Positions 30,955-41,827 are shown, counted from the stretch's first letter. The stretch is DNA of 64,000 nucleotides from Undaria pinnatifida (GCA_012845835.1 JABAKD010000019.1:10326844-10390843), one strand, 5' to 3'. The notes: generated from the letters alone by a model not told the origin. Translations and numbers: made by a program.

Positions 30955-31430
30955 TTTCCCCAAAACCGTCAGATTTATCCCCTTGAAAGGATTTATAGCT
31001 TACACGCACAAATTGCCCGCCCGTCAGCCCCCCCCCCCCCCCTTTCCCCCCCTCCAACCCCCTCCAACCCCGCTCGCTTTTGATCAAAACCAGGCCCCCA
31101 CGTCCTTCAAAACTCCGCCCCCCCCCCTCACCGGTTATTCGACTTACAGGATTAACTTGATAAAAGGATACATTTCCCTCCACAGCTGTCAGATTTTGTC
31201 CCCCTCAGAAACGGGTTTTATAGTTTCCGCGCCCAGACTGACTAAAATCACCCTGTTGACCCTGATAGCTACACTGTAGTTGTAAGGGGAGTCGCCGACC
31301 TATATCCTTAATGAGGACACACAACTCGTAATACGCGCGATCGGAGTATCACACACAGCTTGCAAAGATGAGTTTCGACGAAATCTTCGATGTCACAGCT
31401 GGAGTGTATTTTCATTTTTTATAATATATA
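30955..31430 (+). mobile_element. Retroposon W, copy 6
   Basis: Collinear with copy 2 from CAAAACCGTCAGATTTATCC to GGAGTGTATTTTCATTTTTT plus ATAATATATA. Two internal subunits remain. Confidence 0.75.
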
Positions 31431-31571
31431 AGTTTTCTTTCGTACATTTTTTCACATGTTTCTGGAGATTCGGGTAAAAATAGCTCAAGCTCCAGAAACT
31501 TTTCGTTTGTGTACCATCTTTTGTCCATAGCTCTGCAAAACGCAGACTTGACGCTGACCTCGCCCTTTCGG

Positions 31572-31660
31572 TTAACCCCTTTAGAGCCCCCGAACCCCTC
31601 CCTGTACTACATCCAAGTAATTTGTCCCCCAAAACGGGTTTCCAGTTGTAAAGGCGTTAA
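31572..31660 (+). mobile_element. MITE-D, complete copy (89 bp)
   Basis: TTAACCCCTTTAGAGCCCCC at the left and GTTGTAAAGGCGTTAA at the right: matching TTAA-bounded inverted ends. This is the cleanest copy of the family. Confidence 0.75.
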
Positions 31661-31751
31661 GTCAACACCGTGGACTTGCCGGCCTTCCTCGGCCGAACCC
31701 TGAAACAGGTTTGACGGCCAAGAAGGTGCTGCTATGTAGCTTTTCTTGTTG

Positions 31752-31945
31752 ATTTACCATCCTCCGGCGGATGGGGGAAAAAAAAGCTCAAGCTGCCCCA
31801 CACTTCCACGTATTTTTTCATTCACGGCGCGTGTCGATTTCACTCAATTTTCATTCGCAATCCAGCTGGTTTTCCGGCGTGTCCTTCAGTTCCCGCGATA
31901 GCGATAGCGCGAGCTGTCCCTACCGGCGTTCCCCGTCAACACTTA
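31752..31945 (-). mobile_element. Retroposon U, copy 4
   Basis: ATCCTCCGGCGGATGGGG, AAAAAAAGCTCAAGCTGCCC, CACACTTCCACGTATTTTTT, GTGTCCTTCAGTTCCCGCG and GCGCGAGCTGTCCC follow the U order. The copy ends at CGGCGTTCCCCGTC. Confidence 0.7.
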
Positions 31946-32687
31946 CCGTATGTGACGGTGTATAGCACACCCCCTCGTACGAGTTTCGTATGCCGATTTC
32001 TCGACGAGCGGTAGAGTCTAAACGCCGAGCGACACGTCTATTACGGAAAAATCTGGACGACATCGTCCAAAAAAAGCCGCCACCGCCGCCACCGCCGTTG
32101 TTATTCGTGCCGCGCTGGGTTCGGAGGAAATCGGTAAACCTCAGCATTTCATCCTAGGGGGGTGTTATATTTATACACTGTGTCGACAGTCATACGCGGT
32201 ACTCCAGCAGCAGCGCACGCTGCCGTCCGAAAACAAAATACTGGTGCAAGTATCAGACTCCTAATAATCGGTAGTTTTTTATTACTTGAGTGTGAGCTCA
32301 ACCGGCCAGAAACAACATATGGCCCAAAGAGTATTGCCCTACACCGTACCGACCCTAAGTAGCACGCGCCACCCGACGAACGAACAATGCCCGTCCGTCG
32401 CCTACCCAAACAGCAAAAAATAAAAAAAGGTGTATACGTACAAAGTTCTGTTAACACCGACATGGCACAAAAAACAACCTTCTCAAACGGACATCGAGTC
32501 GTTCCTCTTCGGTTGTTGCTTTTGAAGAAACCTCGTCAGCGTCAGAAAAAAATAACTTTGACTAGGCCAACACGTGACGTGCTATTTATTAACACTTTAG
32601 TCCCTAAGAAAGTCGTATAGATCATGGCACGCATCTGATCGCGAGTGAGTGCTTGCTGCAGCAATGCATGCAGTGATCGAGTGCAGC
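31946..32687. other. Unassigned region
   Basis: A CCGCCACCGCCGCCACCGCC stretch lies at 32079. Open frames of 66-104 codons occur on both strands with no motif. No repeat family of this window matches. Confidence 0.3.
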
Positions 32688-33015
32688 AGTGTCATCAGGT
32701 GCCTGCCGTCAGTCATCAGGTGTCTGCAGTCAGTCATCAGGTAGGTGCCGTCCGCCATCAGGTGCCTGAAGTCAGTCATCAGGTGCCGTCAGTCATCAGG
32801 TGTCATTAGTGATCAGGTGCCGTCAGTCATCAGGTGCCGTCAGTCATTAGGTGTCATCAGTCATCAGGTGCCGTCAGTCATCAGGTGCCGTCAGTCATCA
32901 GGTGTCATCAGTCATCAGGTGCTGTCAGTCATCAGGTGCCTGCCGTCAGTCATCAGGTGCCTGCCGTCAGTCATCAGGTGCCTGCAGTCAGTCATCAGCT
33001 TGGGGCCGTCAGCCA
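32688..33015 (+). repeat. Minisatellite with unit (GCC)GTCAGTCATCAGGTGCC
   Basis: CAGTCATCAGGTG recurs more than fifteen times at spacings of about 17 and 24 bp, with TGTCATCAG and CTGCCGTCAG variants. The Val-Ile-Arg-Cys and Ser-His-Gln-Val frames are products of it. Confidence 0.9.
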
Positions 33016-33134
33016 TCAGTAGGCGGTAGCGGTGCAGTCATCATCGATTCCGAGTTTCCTTGATTTTGTCGGCGATGCGCTTTTCTGTGGTTTCCAGCTG
33101 CGAAAAAGGAGAACACCGGGGCACGCCGCGGGAA

Positions 33135-33355
33135 GGGGGGGGGGGGGGGGGGGGTACTCGATATTCATGCATGGCCGTAGTCGTATGACCATAGACCCTC
33201 GCATCCCCACTATGCCGGGACGGAACACGTCGGGTTTTCACCGACCCGGCAGACATTGCTTGCACCAAGCGCGAAGCGCCGTGAGGTGTTCGGTGAGTCG
33301 CATGAAGGGTGAACAGCATCCTACTAACCGCTTGTGAGACGGACTTGCATACGGA
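33135..33355 (+). repeat. Dispersed repeat G, copy 3
   Basis: A G run followed by GTACTCGATATTCATGCATG, the GACCATAGACCCTCGCATCC block, AACACGTCGGGTTTTCACCG and GAAGGGTGAACAGCATCCTA. It is very close to 16047-16250. Confidence 0.72.
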
Positions 33356-33369
33356 TGCAATGAGTCAAG

Positions 33370-33600
33370 GGAGGGGGGGGGGGACTCATTTGTTGCTTGC
33401 CTTTCTTATTCGTTCGACCATGGACTACGCATCTCTTGTGAGACGGAGCACCGTTCCTACTCGTAATAGAGACGCCTCCAGCATTCGGGCGCTCAGTACG
33501 TTTCGTCCATTACATTTTTCACTAATTATTATCTCAAATCTTCTCTGTACCCGTAGCGCGCGCAGGGGGGGGAGGGCATTTAGGTAGCTGCAAGTTTCGA
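33370..33600 (+). repeat. G-run repeat variant (ACTCATTTGTTGCTTGCC type)
   Basis: The G run, ACTCATTTGTTGCTTGCC, GACCATGGACTACGCATC, GAGCACCGTTCCTACTCGT and GGGCGCTC blocks also occur at 36689-36800 and 37078-37180. A CGGGGCGCTC-like part recurs near 15595. Confidence 0.55.
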
Positions 33601-33719
33601 TAAGCACGATAACCAGTACAGCAATATGCACTTTTTTTTGCACCTCCCACAAGATGAGTCGGAAACAAAAAGGGACGACCAAAAATAACAACAACCAAAA
33701 CAAAGTACCGTATGCTATA

Positions 33720-34148
33720 CAGTAGGGGTCCTCCAATAAGGCGGTCTGAGTAAGGCTGTATGCCGATATAAGGCGGTCAAAAGTCGCTTGGCTCGACCTG
33801 GGAATTCCACAATAAAAAAAGGCGGCTTCCACCCAATAGGGCGGTCGTATTGCTCTGGCACACCAACCGCCTTACTGGGGGATAAGGCGGCCTCCCCCTA
33901 TAAGGCGGTCGTATTGCTCTGGCACACCAACCGCCTTACCGGAGGATAAGGCGGCCTCGCCCTATAAGGCGGTCGTATTGCTCTGGCACACCAACCGCCT
34001 TACTGGGGGATAAGGCGGCCTCCCCCTATAAGGCGGTCGTATAGCTCTGGCACACCAACCGCCTTACTGGGGGATAAGTCGGCCTCCCCCTATAAGGCGG
34101 TCGTATTGCTCTGGCACACCAACCGCCATGCTGAGGGAACCCCTCCCG
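33720..34148. mobile_element. Pogo-like MITE with an internal 64-bp array
   Basis: CAGTAGGGGTCCTCCAATAA preceded by TA at 33718-33719 is a pogo/Tigger-style terminus. The right end ACCGCCATGCTGAGGGAACC, then CCTCCCG, is its diverged mirror. Between them GCGGTCGTAT recurs at 33841, 33905, 33969, 34033 and 34097, exactly 64 bp apart, each unit with CCGCCTTA and TAAGGCGG arms. No transposase is encoded. Confidence 0.62.
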
Positions 34149-34150
34149 TT

Positions 34151-34315
34151 CATTATCCTCGCACTACTCTCGCGCTCCCTCCCAGCAGGACCTCAGATCA
34201 GGGGTAACATAGCGGGCCCTTCTCCCCCCTCCCCACTACAACGGTACGCGCCTTCATTTTTACCGCGAGAAGAATTCAGCGCTTTCTTCCCTCGTCGACT
34301 CGCGTCGAATTGTGT
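34151..34315 (+). repeat. Dispersed repeat H, copy 2
   Basis: CATTATCCTCGCACTACTCT, GACCTCAGATCAGGGGTAAC, GCGGGCCCTTCTCCCCCCTC, CGCCTTCATTTTTACCGCG and CGACTCGCGTCGAATTGT match 10874 and 46429. Confidence 0.65.
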
Positions 34316-34825
34316 AATCGTATCACAGTATACTAACAACCCAAAAACGGTGTATTATACTCGTACGCGAGGACGGGGAATGAGAGCTTCGACAAAAAGT
34401 TTGAACTACCATACAGAAGTACCTAGCAACAGGGTAAAAGGGGGACCTTGACTGTTCTTCTGGTGGTACAGGTATGATACGACATGGCACTTTTCAGCTC
34501 GGGATTTTAGCAATGCACCCCCGCTTCTTCAGAGAAAACGGACCGGGTGTACACCCGTTTTCGGTTGTCGCCCTTTCATTATTATCGAAATCAATCAGTT
34601 GTTGCCTCAGAAGGCCATCAAACAAGGAACCTCCGCAAATGATTGGTCTACCTCGACCGTCGTCCTGTCGATGAGCAATCCATCCCATGCGCCTAGGAAA
34701 ACCAAAACAAGGAAAAAAAAAAAAAATGTGAAAAAATCGAAAAAAAAACGAAAAAAAAACACAAAAAATAAACGAAAAATAAACGGTATCGGTTAAACTT
34801 TTTTTTCTTCTTTTCAAATTCGTTA
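34316..34825. other. Unassigned region
   Basis: An AAAAACGAAAAAAAA stretch near 34740 is the only structure. Short frames on both strands lack motifs. Confidence 0.3.
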
Positions 34826-35000
34826 ATCCTCCGCGCGGATGGGGAGAAATAAAGCTTACGCTCACCACACTTCCACGTATTTCCACACAAGTCGTGTGTC
34901 AATTAATAACTCAATTGCATATTCCCAATCCAGCGCTGGTTGGCGTGTCCTTCAGTTCCCGCGGTAGCGACAGCGCGAGTTGTTCTAACGATATTCGGTG
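34826..35000 (-). mobile_element. Retroposon U, copy 5
   Basis: ATCCTCCGCGCGGATGGGG, AAATAAAGCTTACGCTCACC, ACACTTCCACGTATTTCCAC, GCGTGTCCTTCAGTTCCCGC and GACAGCGCGAGTTGT follow the U order; the poly-A tail is a T-rich run at 34799-34815. Confidence 0.7.
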
Positions 35001-35092
35001 GCGTTATTCGGTGGGTCCGGAGTTTAGGAGTCCAGCCAGAATGGGAAAAGATTATCTAAAAAGGCTAACTCCCTATGGTGTTACAGCAGTTA

Positions 35093-36145
35093 CAGTCAGT
35101 CGTGGTTATTTCTCATTAGTGCGGTGCCTTGGCAGACGACAACGACCGCACTATAGTGGGACCTCGCACTATGAACGGGTATTGCGGTACTCTTGTATAT
35201 AAGACGAGTCGTAACAAGCGATTTCACCGCAATAGAATGGGGTAACAGCCGCACTAAAGTGGGACCCCCGCACTATGACGGGATATTATACTCTGTAGGA
35301 TGAGTCACAAACAGCGGCTTTCACCGCACTAAACTGGGACCGCACATTAGAGAGTACCGCACTAACGCAGGACCACGACTGTACAGCATTACATTCTCAC
35401 CGCACTAATCTGGGACCCCGCACGAAAGAGTATCGCACTAACGCAGGACCACGACTGTACAGCGTTACCTTTTCACCGCACTAATCTGGGACCGCGCACT
35501 AAAGGGTACCGTACTAACGTCGGACCACGACTGCACAGCATTATATTTTCACCGCACAAAACTGAGACCGCGCACTAAAGGGTACCGCACTAACGTAGGA
35601 CCACGACTGTACAGCATTATATTTTCACCGCACAAAACTGGGACCGCGCACTAAACGGTACCGCACTAACGCAGGACCTTGACTGTACAGCATTGTATTT
35701 TCACCGCACTAAATGGGGACCCCGCACCCAAGGGTACCGCACTAACGTAGGACCACGACTGCATAGCATTAATTTTTCACCGCACTAAACTGGGGCCCCG
35801 CACTAACGTAGGACCTTGTCTGTGCATAACTACTTTTTCACCGCATTAAACTGGGGCCCCGCACTAAAGGGTCCCGCATTAACGTAGGACCTTGACTGTA
35901 CACTATTATTTTCACCGCACTAAACTGGGACTCTCGCACTATTCTCACCGCACTATAATGGGGCCCCGCACTAACGTAGGACCTTGTCTGTGCATAACTA
36001 TTTTTCACCGCATTAAACTGGGACCCCGCACTAAAAGGTTCCGCACTAATGTAGGGCCTTGACTGTACATCATTATAATTTTCACCGCACTAAACTGGGA
36101 CCCCCGCACTAAAGGGTACCGCACTAAAGCCGGACCACGACTACT
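35093..36145. mobile_element. Pogo-like terminal array, 76-bp units, copy 1
   Basis: It starts TA-CAGTCAGTCGTGGTTATT and contains units with CCGCACTAAACTGGGACCCC, GCACTAAAGGGTACCGCACT and AACGTAGGACCACGACTGTA. GACCACGACT or a variant recurs at 35371, 35447, 35523, 35599, 35675 and 35751, always 76 bp apart. One unit is 15 bp shorter (35751 to 35812). It ends near ACCACGACTACTC. It is non-coding. Confidence 0.65.
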
Positions 36146-36280
36146 CTTTTCACATTGCAATAGTACGGTTCCCGGGCTAAGGCTTACCCCGCGAATAGTG
36201 TCGTTCAAGCACTGCCGTCCCACCACGAGGAGACGTGCTACAACAAGGGGGTCCTGCGAGACAAAAAAATCGAAAAAAGG

Positions 36281-36301
36281 GGGGGGGGGGGGGGGGGGAA
36301 A

Positions 36302-36335
<34 letters not shown>

Positions 36336-36504
36336 AGGAAAACATTAAACCGTTCGTTAAAACACGGTGATGCTGGCCTGGCCTGATAAAATTATAGTAC
36401 GTAGCGTCCCGATAATTGCGGACGGAGAGGTAGAAAGAGGGGGGATGGGTCGTTTTGTACAAAAAAAATGCCCCCCCCCCCCCCCCCCCTCCCCCCCCTT
36501 GGTT
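36281..36504. repeat. Long G run and C run flanking about 140 bp
   Basis: G run with few interruptions (36281-36335), ordinary sequence, then a C run (36474-36499). Confidence 0.9.
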
Positions 36505-36630
36505 TTTATAACAATTAAAACTACACTACACCTGTGAGATCGAAGATTTCGTCGAAACTCATCTTCGTAAGCTGTGTGCGATATTCCGATCGCGTGTGTC
36601 ACGGTGCGTCTTCATGAGGGATATATGGCC
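36505..36630 (-). mobile_element. Retroposon W, 3' fragment (copy 7)
   Basis: AAAACTACACTACACCTGTG, GATCGAAGATTTCGTCGAAA, CTCATCTTCGTAAGCTGTGT and ATTCCGATCGCG: a diverged W end in reverse. Confidence 0.65.
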
Positions 36631-36688
36631 GGTGTTTCTCCTTACTGGTAGCGTACTTGAGAGAAATAGTCAGGGAGGGGGCGGGGGC

Positions 36689-37180
36689 GTACTCATTTGT
36701 TGCTTGCCTTAGTCATTTGACCATTGACGACGCATCCTTTTCTAGACCGAGCACCGTTCCTACTCCTGATATAGACATCTCCAACACTTGGGCGCTCGCG
36801 ACGCTTCTTCCATATGCGACATAGAACGTTTCGCTGGGGGATGGGGGGGTATGTAGATAGAGTCACACTGAGGGAGAGAGGGTGCCGTGGAGGGTAGGTG
36901 TTGGGGGGGAGGGGAGGGAGAGAGGGTGTCGTGGAGGGTAGGGGTTGGGGGGAGGGGAGGGAGGGAGGGGGTGGGGAGGGGAAGGGAGGGAGGGGAAGGG
37001 AGGGAGGGGAAGGGAGGGAGGGGAAGGGAGGGAGGGGAAGGGAGGGAGGGGAAGGGAGGGGAAGGGAGGAGGGGAGGCGTACTCCTTTGTTGCTCTCGCC
37101 TTGGTAATTTGGACGATTGACTACGCATCCCTTTCGAGACGGAGCAATGTTCTTAACAATGGGCACGTCCATTATTTGGC
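36689..37180 (+). repeat. G-run repeat variant flanking a GGGAGGGA minisatellite
   Basis: GTACTCATTTGTTGCTTGCC (36689) and GTACTCCTTTGTTGCTCTCG (37078) start related segments. Between them (36830-37075) lies a GGGAGGGAGGGGAAG array. Gly/Arg/Glu and Pro/Ser-rich frames are repeat products. Confidence 0.7.
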
Positions 37181-37634
37181 CGTCTTTAATTACGTTTCTG
37201 CCACAATCTACAGCAAACAGTTTGCTTATCTGAAAAAAAATCTGTTTGGAGGGGAAAGGGAGGTATACTCATACCTAGGGAGAGTAAGAGAAAAGAGGGC
37301 GGGGGTGGGGTATGGAGGGCACTCCATGGCCATCGCTATACTTCGAAGTACATGGACAGAGAGGCCGAGAGAGAGGGGGGTAAGCATTCACCTACTCAGA
37401 GTCAAGACAGTGTGAGAGAGGCAGGCCGGGGGAGAGGCAGACTGGGGGAGGGTTGCACTCGGGGAGGGCGGGGGGTATTACGTATACACACGGAGAGTCA
37501 CGGAAAAGGGAGGGGGGTACTCATCGTATACAAAAAGAGGTAAAGGGAGAGAGAGAGGGGGGGGGGGGTGCATTACACAGGAAGAGGAGCAACGGGCACT
37601 GATAACCATGAGGCGGGAGGCGGGGGGGGGGAGG
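37181..37634. other. GA/G-rich sequence without a recognised element
   Basis: Purine-rich with GGGAGAG words. Frames of 63-156 codons run in from the minisatellite and have no motif. Confidence 0.35.
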
Positions 37635-37835
37635 GAGGTGTACTCAGTTTGCGCATGGCCGTAGTCGTATGGCCATAGACCCTCGCATCCCTACTATGCC
37701 GGGACGGAGCAGGTCGGCTTTTCACCAACCAGGCAGACACTGCGTGCACCAAGCGCGGAGAGCCGTGAGGTGTTCGGCGAGTCTCATGAAGGGTGAACTG
37801 CATTCTTCCAAGAACCGCTCGTAAGACGGACTTCG
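37635..37835 (+). repeat. Dispersed repeat G, copy 4
   Basis: GTGTACTCAGTTTGCGCATG, GGCCATAGACCCTCGCATCC, GAGCAGGTCGGCTTTTCACC and CTCATGAAGGGTGAACTGCA, in family order, preceded by a G run. Confidence 0.7.
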
Positions 37836-38321
37836 GCAACTTCTTGCGCCTACATTCTTGGGGGGAGGGCGGTATGTATATAGAAAGAGTCAGATAACAA
37901 AAGAGAAGGGGGGCGGGGGGGGGGGGGGGCTGAATCATTCGTACCCGCATAAAGAAGGAGTCGCAGAGAGAGAAGAGAGAAGAGAGGCATAGAGAGAAAA
38001 CACAAACTCACCGTTTCGTGCCGCGCTTGCTCAAACTCCTGCCGCGAGCTCTCCCTTAGTATTCTGCCCCTGCGGTGTAACAACAGCAGCGTTGCAGCAA
38101 ACCAGTCCAAGGAGTATCGTCAGCGACTATAGCAGGGCAGGGGGCGTGAGTCGGCTGGACTTCCACGTCCGGTGATCAGTTGGGCACCGACGTGCGCCAC
38201 GACAGAGGAGGCACGTTTTTGGAAACGAAACGTTTTTTTCTCGATGGCAAGGGCTCCTTAAGTCACAACCCTCGGAAGGCCATTCATGTTTTCGCCAAAA
38301 AATATATATATGTATATATTA
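37836..38321. other. Unassigned, with a MITE-C-like fragment near 38195
   Basis: GACGTGCGCCACGACAGAGG at 38199 resembles a MITE-C left end, followed by CACGTTTTTGGAAACGAAAC and CTCCTTAAGTCACAACCCTC. It is broken off where the next MITE-C begins. Confidence 0.4.
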
Positions 38322-38636
38322 ACGCATGCTACGATAGAGGTATACCTTTTTTTGGCGATTTATTTTTCCGAACGACGGGGCTCCTTGACCCAAAATCATC
38401 GGAAAATAAATAAATAATAGGCCATTTTTTACATTGCATGATGGTTCTCGTTGAGTACCTAAGCCATGGGGTTTTTCATCCGGTACCATACATACAAGTC
38501 AGCAGTTTGACTTTTCTCCAAAATGTCAGCTTTATTTTTTTCTTCTTCTCTATTTCTTAAGCTCCCAAGCTGAGGAGCCTCAAAAAAAAAAGCAAACCCC
38601 CCCCCCCCGGTGAACTCTCTATCGTAGCACGCGTCT
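38322..38636 (+). mobile_element. MITE-C, complete copy (about 315 bp)
   Basis: The left end ACGCATGCTACGATAGAGGT and the right end TCTCTATCGTAGCACGCGTC give nearly perfect inverted ends. The body has ACGACGGGGCTCCTTGACCC, AATCATCGGAAAATAAATAA, ATAGGCCATTTTTTAC and AAGCCATGGGGTTTTTCATC. Confidence 0.75.
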
Positions 38637-38904
38637 ACCCCTACCTAGGACACGGCGTTACTCATCGCGTTGCACTTTTAGTCTAATCAAAATCAAGTTT
38701 TTCACGGTGAGATTAGGAGCTCCCCTCGAGGGAAGAACCTCGGATAAAAACCCCATGGGCCGCTACCGGGTCCCATTAGCACTCTCGGCAGCATGTGCCT
38801 GACAAGAGTAAGCCAACCATCTGACTTCGGCATAGCTGTGAGTCGGCACGACCTACTCTAAGTCACCAACTAGTTATTAGTCGGAGTAATAGTTAGTCGC
38901 CCAC

Positions 38905-39305
38905 TCCGAGTACCCGCTCCAGGTACCCTCTTCAGGAAAAAAATACTTCGGGGTACCAGTGTATACCGGCAGGGGGCCTGTTTCGGGTACCCGCTTCGTG
39001 TACCCTTTCCGGGTACCCGTTCCGCCGCCTCGGGACCACGCTCCGGGTACTCTCTGCGGGTACTCTCCTCGGGTACCCCCTCCGGGGGCCCGTTCAGGGT
39101 GCCCGTTTGGGGTACCCTGAACGGGCGCTCGTTCCGAGTTCCGAGTACACGCTCCGAGCACCCGCACCCGGTTTCTCGCTTCGGGTATCCAAACCGGGTG
39201 CCCGCTTCGGGTACCCGCAGCGGGTACATGCCCTCGATGTCTCGCGTTGAGTACCCGCTTCGTGTGCCCGCGTCGGGTACCACCCGCGGGTACCCAAAAC
39301 GGCGC
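38905..39305. repeat. Degenerate CGGGTACC array
   Basis: GGGTACC or a one-base variant occurs about every 10-25 bp, often as CTTCGGGTACCCG. The palindromic core GGTACC makes the array nearly strand-symmetric. Gly-Thr-Arg and Val-Pro frames on the minus strand are products of it. Confidence 0.85.
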
Positions 39306-39654
39306 GCGAAACGGCGCCAGAAGCGGTACGCGCAACGGTACCCCGAGAATTTCAAGAACACAGCCGGAGAACGTCGCCCGTCAAGTACTGGTACAACAGT
39401 ATGTATGAACGCATGGTGTGAAGACTAACTGCCTTAGAAATTGGAACGAAAAAAACGGTACCAGGTACTTGCTTACCACCTGGTTTGTTGTAGACCACAC
39501 ATCAAGATGTACGTACCTCTACCACCTAAGTCGGTGCACGACAGTTATCTGTTCCTCTTCAGCACGAACGCTGTCCTCCTTACAGCCTTTCTGATCTTCT
39601 TGCGTCACATTCTTCAGAAAACTCCTGTGTGTCGTTTTTCTTTTACTTCTTGTT
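39306..39654. other. Unassigned sequence
   Basis: Includes CACATTCTTCAGAAAACTCC (39607), shared with 28978, and T-rich sequence leading into repeat L. Confidence 0.3.
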
Positions 39655-39900
39655 TTTTTTTCTACTTTATTATTTTTTATGGTCTGGCTTGTTTTGGTGC
39701 ATTCTTGTACCCGACACGCTAGTATTTTCACTTGCTTTACCTTGATTAGTTGCGAATGTTTTTGGGTTTACTCTTTCTCGCAGTCTTGTAACCACAAAAA
39801 CCGTACCTCGCATCTCTCTAGGACGAAGAATCAGCGCGGACACTGGGTGCACCGATGGATGCTGGGTAGAAAGAACGGGTGTGAAGACAACATACACCAC
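39655..39900 (+). repeat. Dispersed repeat L, copy 3
   Basis: TGGTCTGGCTTGTTTTG, TGTACCCGACACGCTAGTAT, TTCACTTGCTTTACC, GGTTTACTCTTTCTCGCAG, GAATCAGCGCGGACACTGGG and GGGTAGAAAGAACGG match 50790-51025 in order. Confidence 0.65.
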
Positions 39901-40145
39901 CCAAGTACGTGAGAGTAGCAATGGGTAAATGTTTTGGCGCCAAAAAAAAGGCGCCAAAGACTCAGCACTGACACCCACCAGAGTAAAACAAATTACGCAT
40001 CCCGTTCAGCAGTGATCATACCGCTTCAGCCCGTACCGTACCCCTAACCGACCGAAGAATACTAACCGGAGTAGTATGGAATATACTTCATACAGCAAAC
40101 AGGAGAAAAATACTTGCATATCGAGAACAGAATAAGGCAGGCGGG

Positions 40146-40177
<32 letters not shown>

Positions 40178-40928
40178 CAAGAGTACCTGGTGGGTGGACT
40201 CGGGTAGTATGCATCCTGTAAAGAACCAACTTGTTTCAATGCAACGCGTCGTCACGTCGCAACTTGGCGGGCAAACTACAAACAACGCTCCCGCCTCCCC
40301 CCAGCCCCCGCGCCGTGCATATTATACGTAAACGGGCGTCCATGACCATGTGTTAATCATCTCCGACTATTCGTTGGAGATAGATGATGAGGGGGCTCTG
40401 TGCCCTCTGCGCCGTTGTGCCGCAACAACAAGCTTCAATCCCCACCAGACAAAAGCACGGGGGGGCGGGCATCTCCACTCTCCATCCCCAGAACAAAAAA
40501 CGGCGGGGGGTCGGGACCGCAACGAAATATAATCTAGATTTGGATACCACGCATGCATATGTTATGTATCGTGCATATGATACGAGGTGGTATCATATCA
40601 TACACATACGTACGTACATGCTATCCCAAGCACAAGAAGAGCTCTTTTTTTACCTACAGCCGCCGCAATAACACAACACGCAGCAAGACAACACACACAC
40701 AAGAAAAAACTCGGAGGAAGAATTTTCGAACTTCTCCTTTTTTTGGCTTGACAACGGGGCCAGTGCCAAGAGGTGGCTTGGCTTCACCGGCCACACCACC
40801 ACACCACCCCAAAAACATACCAGATAAAGTACCAAAAACACAACCGCTTTACAGAGGTTTTTACGTTTGTTTTTTTTGCGCTTGGGGCGTTTTTTTTTAG
40901 ACATCACCTGCAGGCGTAGACCCAACCC
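39901..40928. other. Unassigned region with a GCAG array
   Basis: 40137-40180 is a GGCA tetranucleotide array. Other frames reach 115 codons (40553-40900) but have no recognised motif and are Lys/Thr-rich from AC-rich DNA. Confidence 0.4.
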
Positions 40929-41462
40929 AACTCTAACCCTAACCCTAACCCAGGCTAAGCCTAACCCCGACCCCGACCCTAACTCTAACCCTAACGCTAA
41001 CGCTAACCCCGACCCCGACCCTAACCCAAACCTTACGCCTAATCCTAACGCTAACCCCGACCCCGACCCTGAACCTAGCCCTAACCCTAACCCTAACGCT
41101 CACCCCGACCCCAACTCTAACCCTAACCCAGGCTAAGCCTAACGCTAACCCCTACCCCGACCCTAACTCTAACGCTAACGCTAACGCTAACCCCGACCCC
41201 GAGCCTAACCCTAACCTTACGCCTAATCCTAACGCTAACCCCGACCCCGACCCCGGACCTAGCCCTAACCCTAACCCTAACTCTAACCCCGACCCCAACT
41301 CTAACCCTAACCCAGGCTAAGCCTAACGCTAACCCCGACCCCGACCCTAACCCTAACGCTAACGCTAACGCTAACGCTAACGCTAACCTCGACCCCGACC
41401 CTAACCCTAACGCTAACGCTAACGCTAACCCCGACCCCGACCCTAACCCAGGCTAAGCCCAC
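40929..41462 (+). repeat. Degenerate telomere-like CCCTAA array with higher-order units
   Basis: CCCTAA, CGCTAA, CCCCGA, CTCTAA and CCTTAC hexamers fill 530 bp. AGGCTAAGCC recurs at 40952, 41130, 41314 and 41450, marking higher-order units of 178, 184 and 136 bp with the same hexamer-variant order. It is interstitial because repeats and unique DNA lie on both sides. Asp-Pro-Asn frames are products of it. Confidence 0.88.
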
Positions 41463-41821
41463 GACCCTTGGATAATAATCTGAACCAAATACGCGGACCA
41501 CTTACAAAACGTCCGAGTAGTAACAATGTTTTTGGTGCTTTATCTGGTTATGTTCGGGGTGGCGAAAACGCGTTGATTTCTACTGCCGAGTAGTGCAAAC
41601 GCCAAGCGATGGGTGGTTCCATGGAAAGGTCTCGACGATGTCTTTCCAGAACACACTCCCACAGAGTCAGTCGTCGTTCTCGCTGTGTTTGTCCCCCCCC
41701 CGTGTTACAGGAGAAACTCGGCCCCTGAAGTTAATACAAGGGGTGTGTGTAAACGTTATCGACAGACATGTCATACATACGGCATACACCTGACATGTGA
41801 TACGGCGGCGGGCGATGTGAG
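41463..41821. other. Unassigned sequence
   Basis: No repeat family of this window matches; frames of 66-92 codons end in the CAA array. Confidence 0.3.
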
Positions 41822-41827
41822 ACAACG

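Noticed and set aside
35093-36145. CRISPR-like regular repeats with spacers
   Set aside because: The whole 76-bp unit is repeated with no unique spacers, and the context is eukaryotic transposon DNA.
40929-41462. True chromosome end
   Set aside because: Non-telomeric sequence continues for more than 20 kb on each side and the hexamers are highly degenerate.
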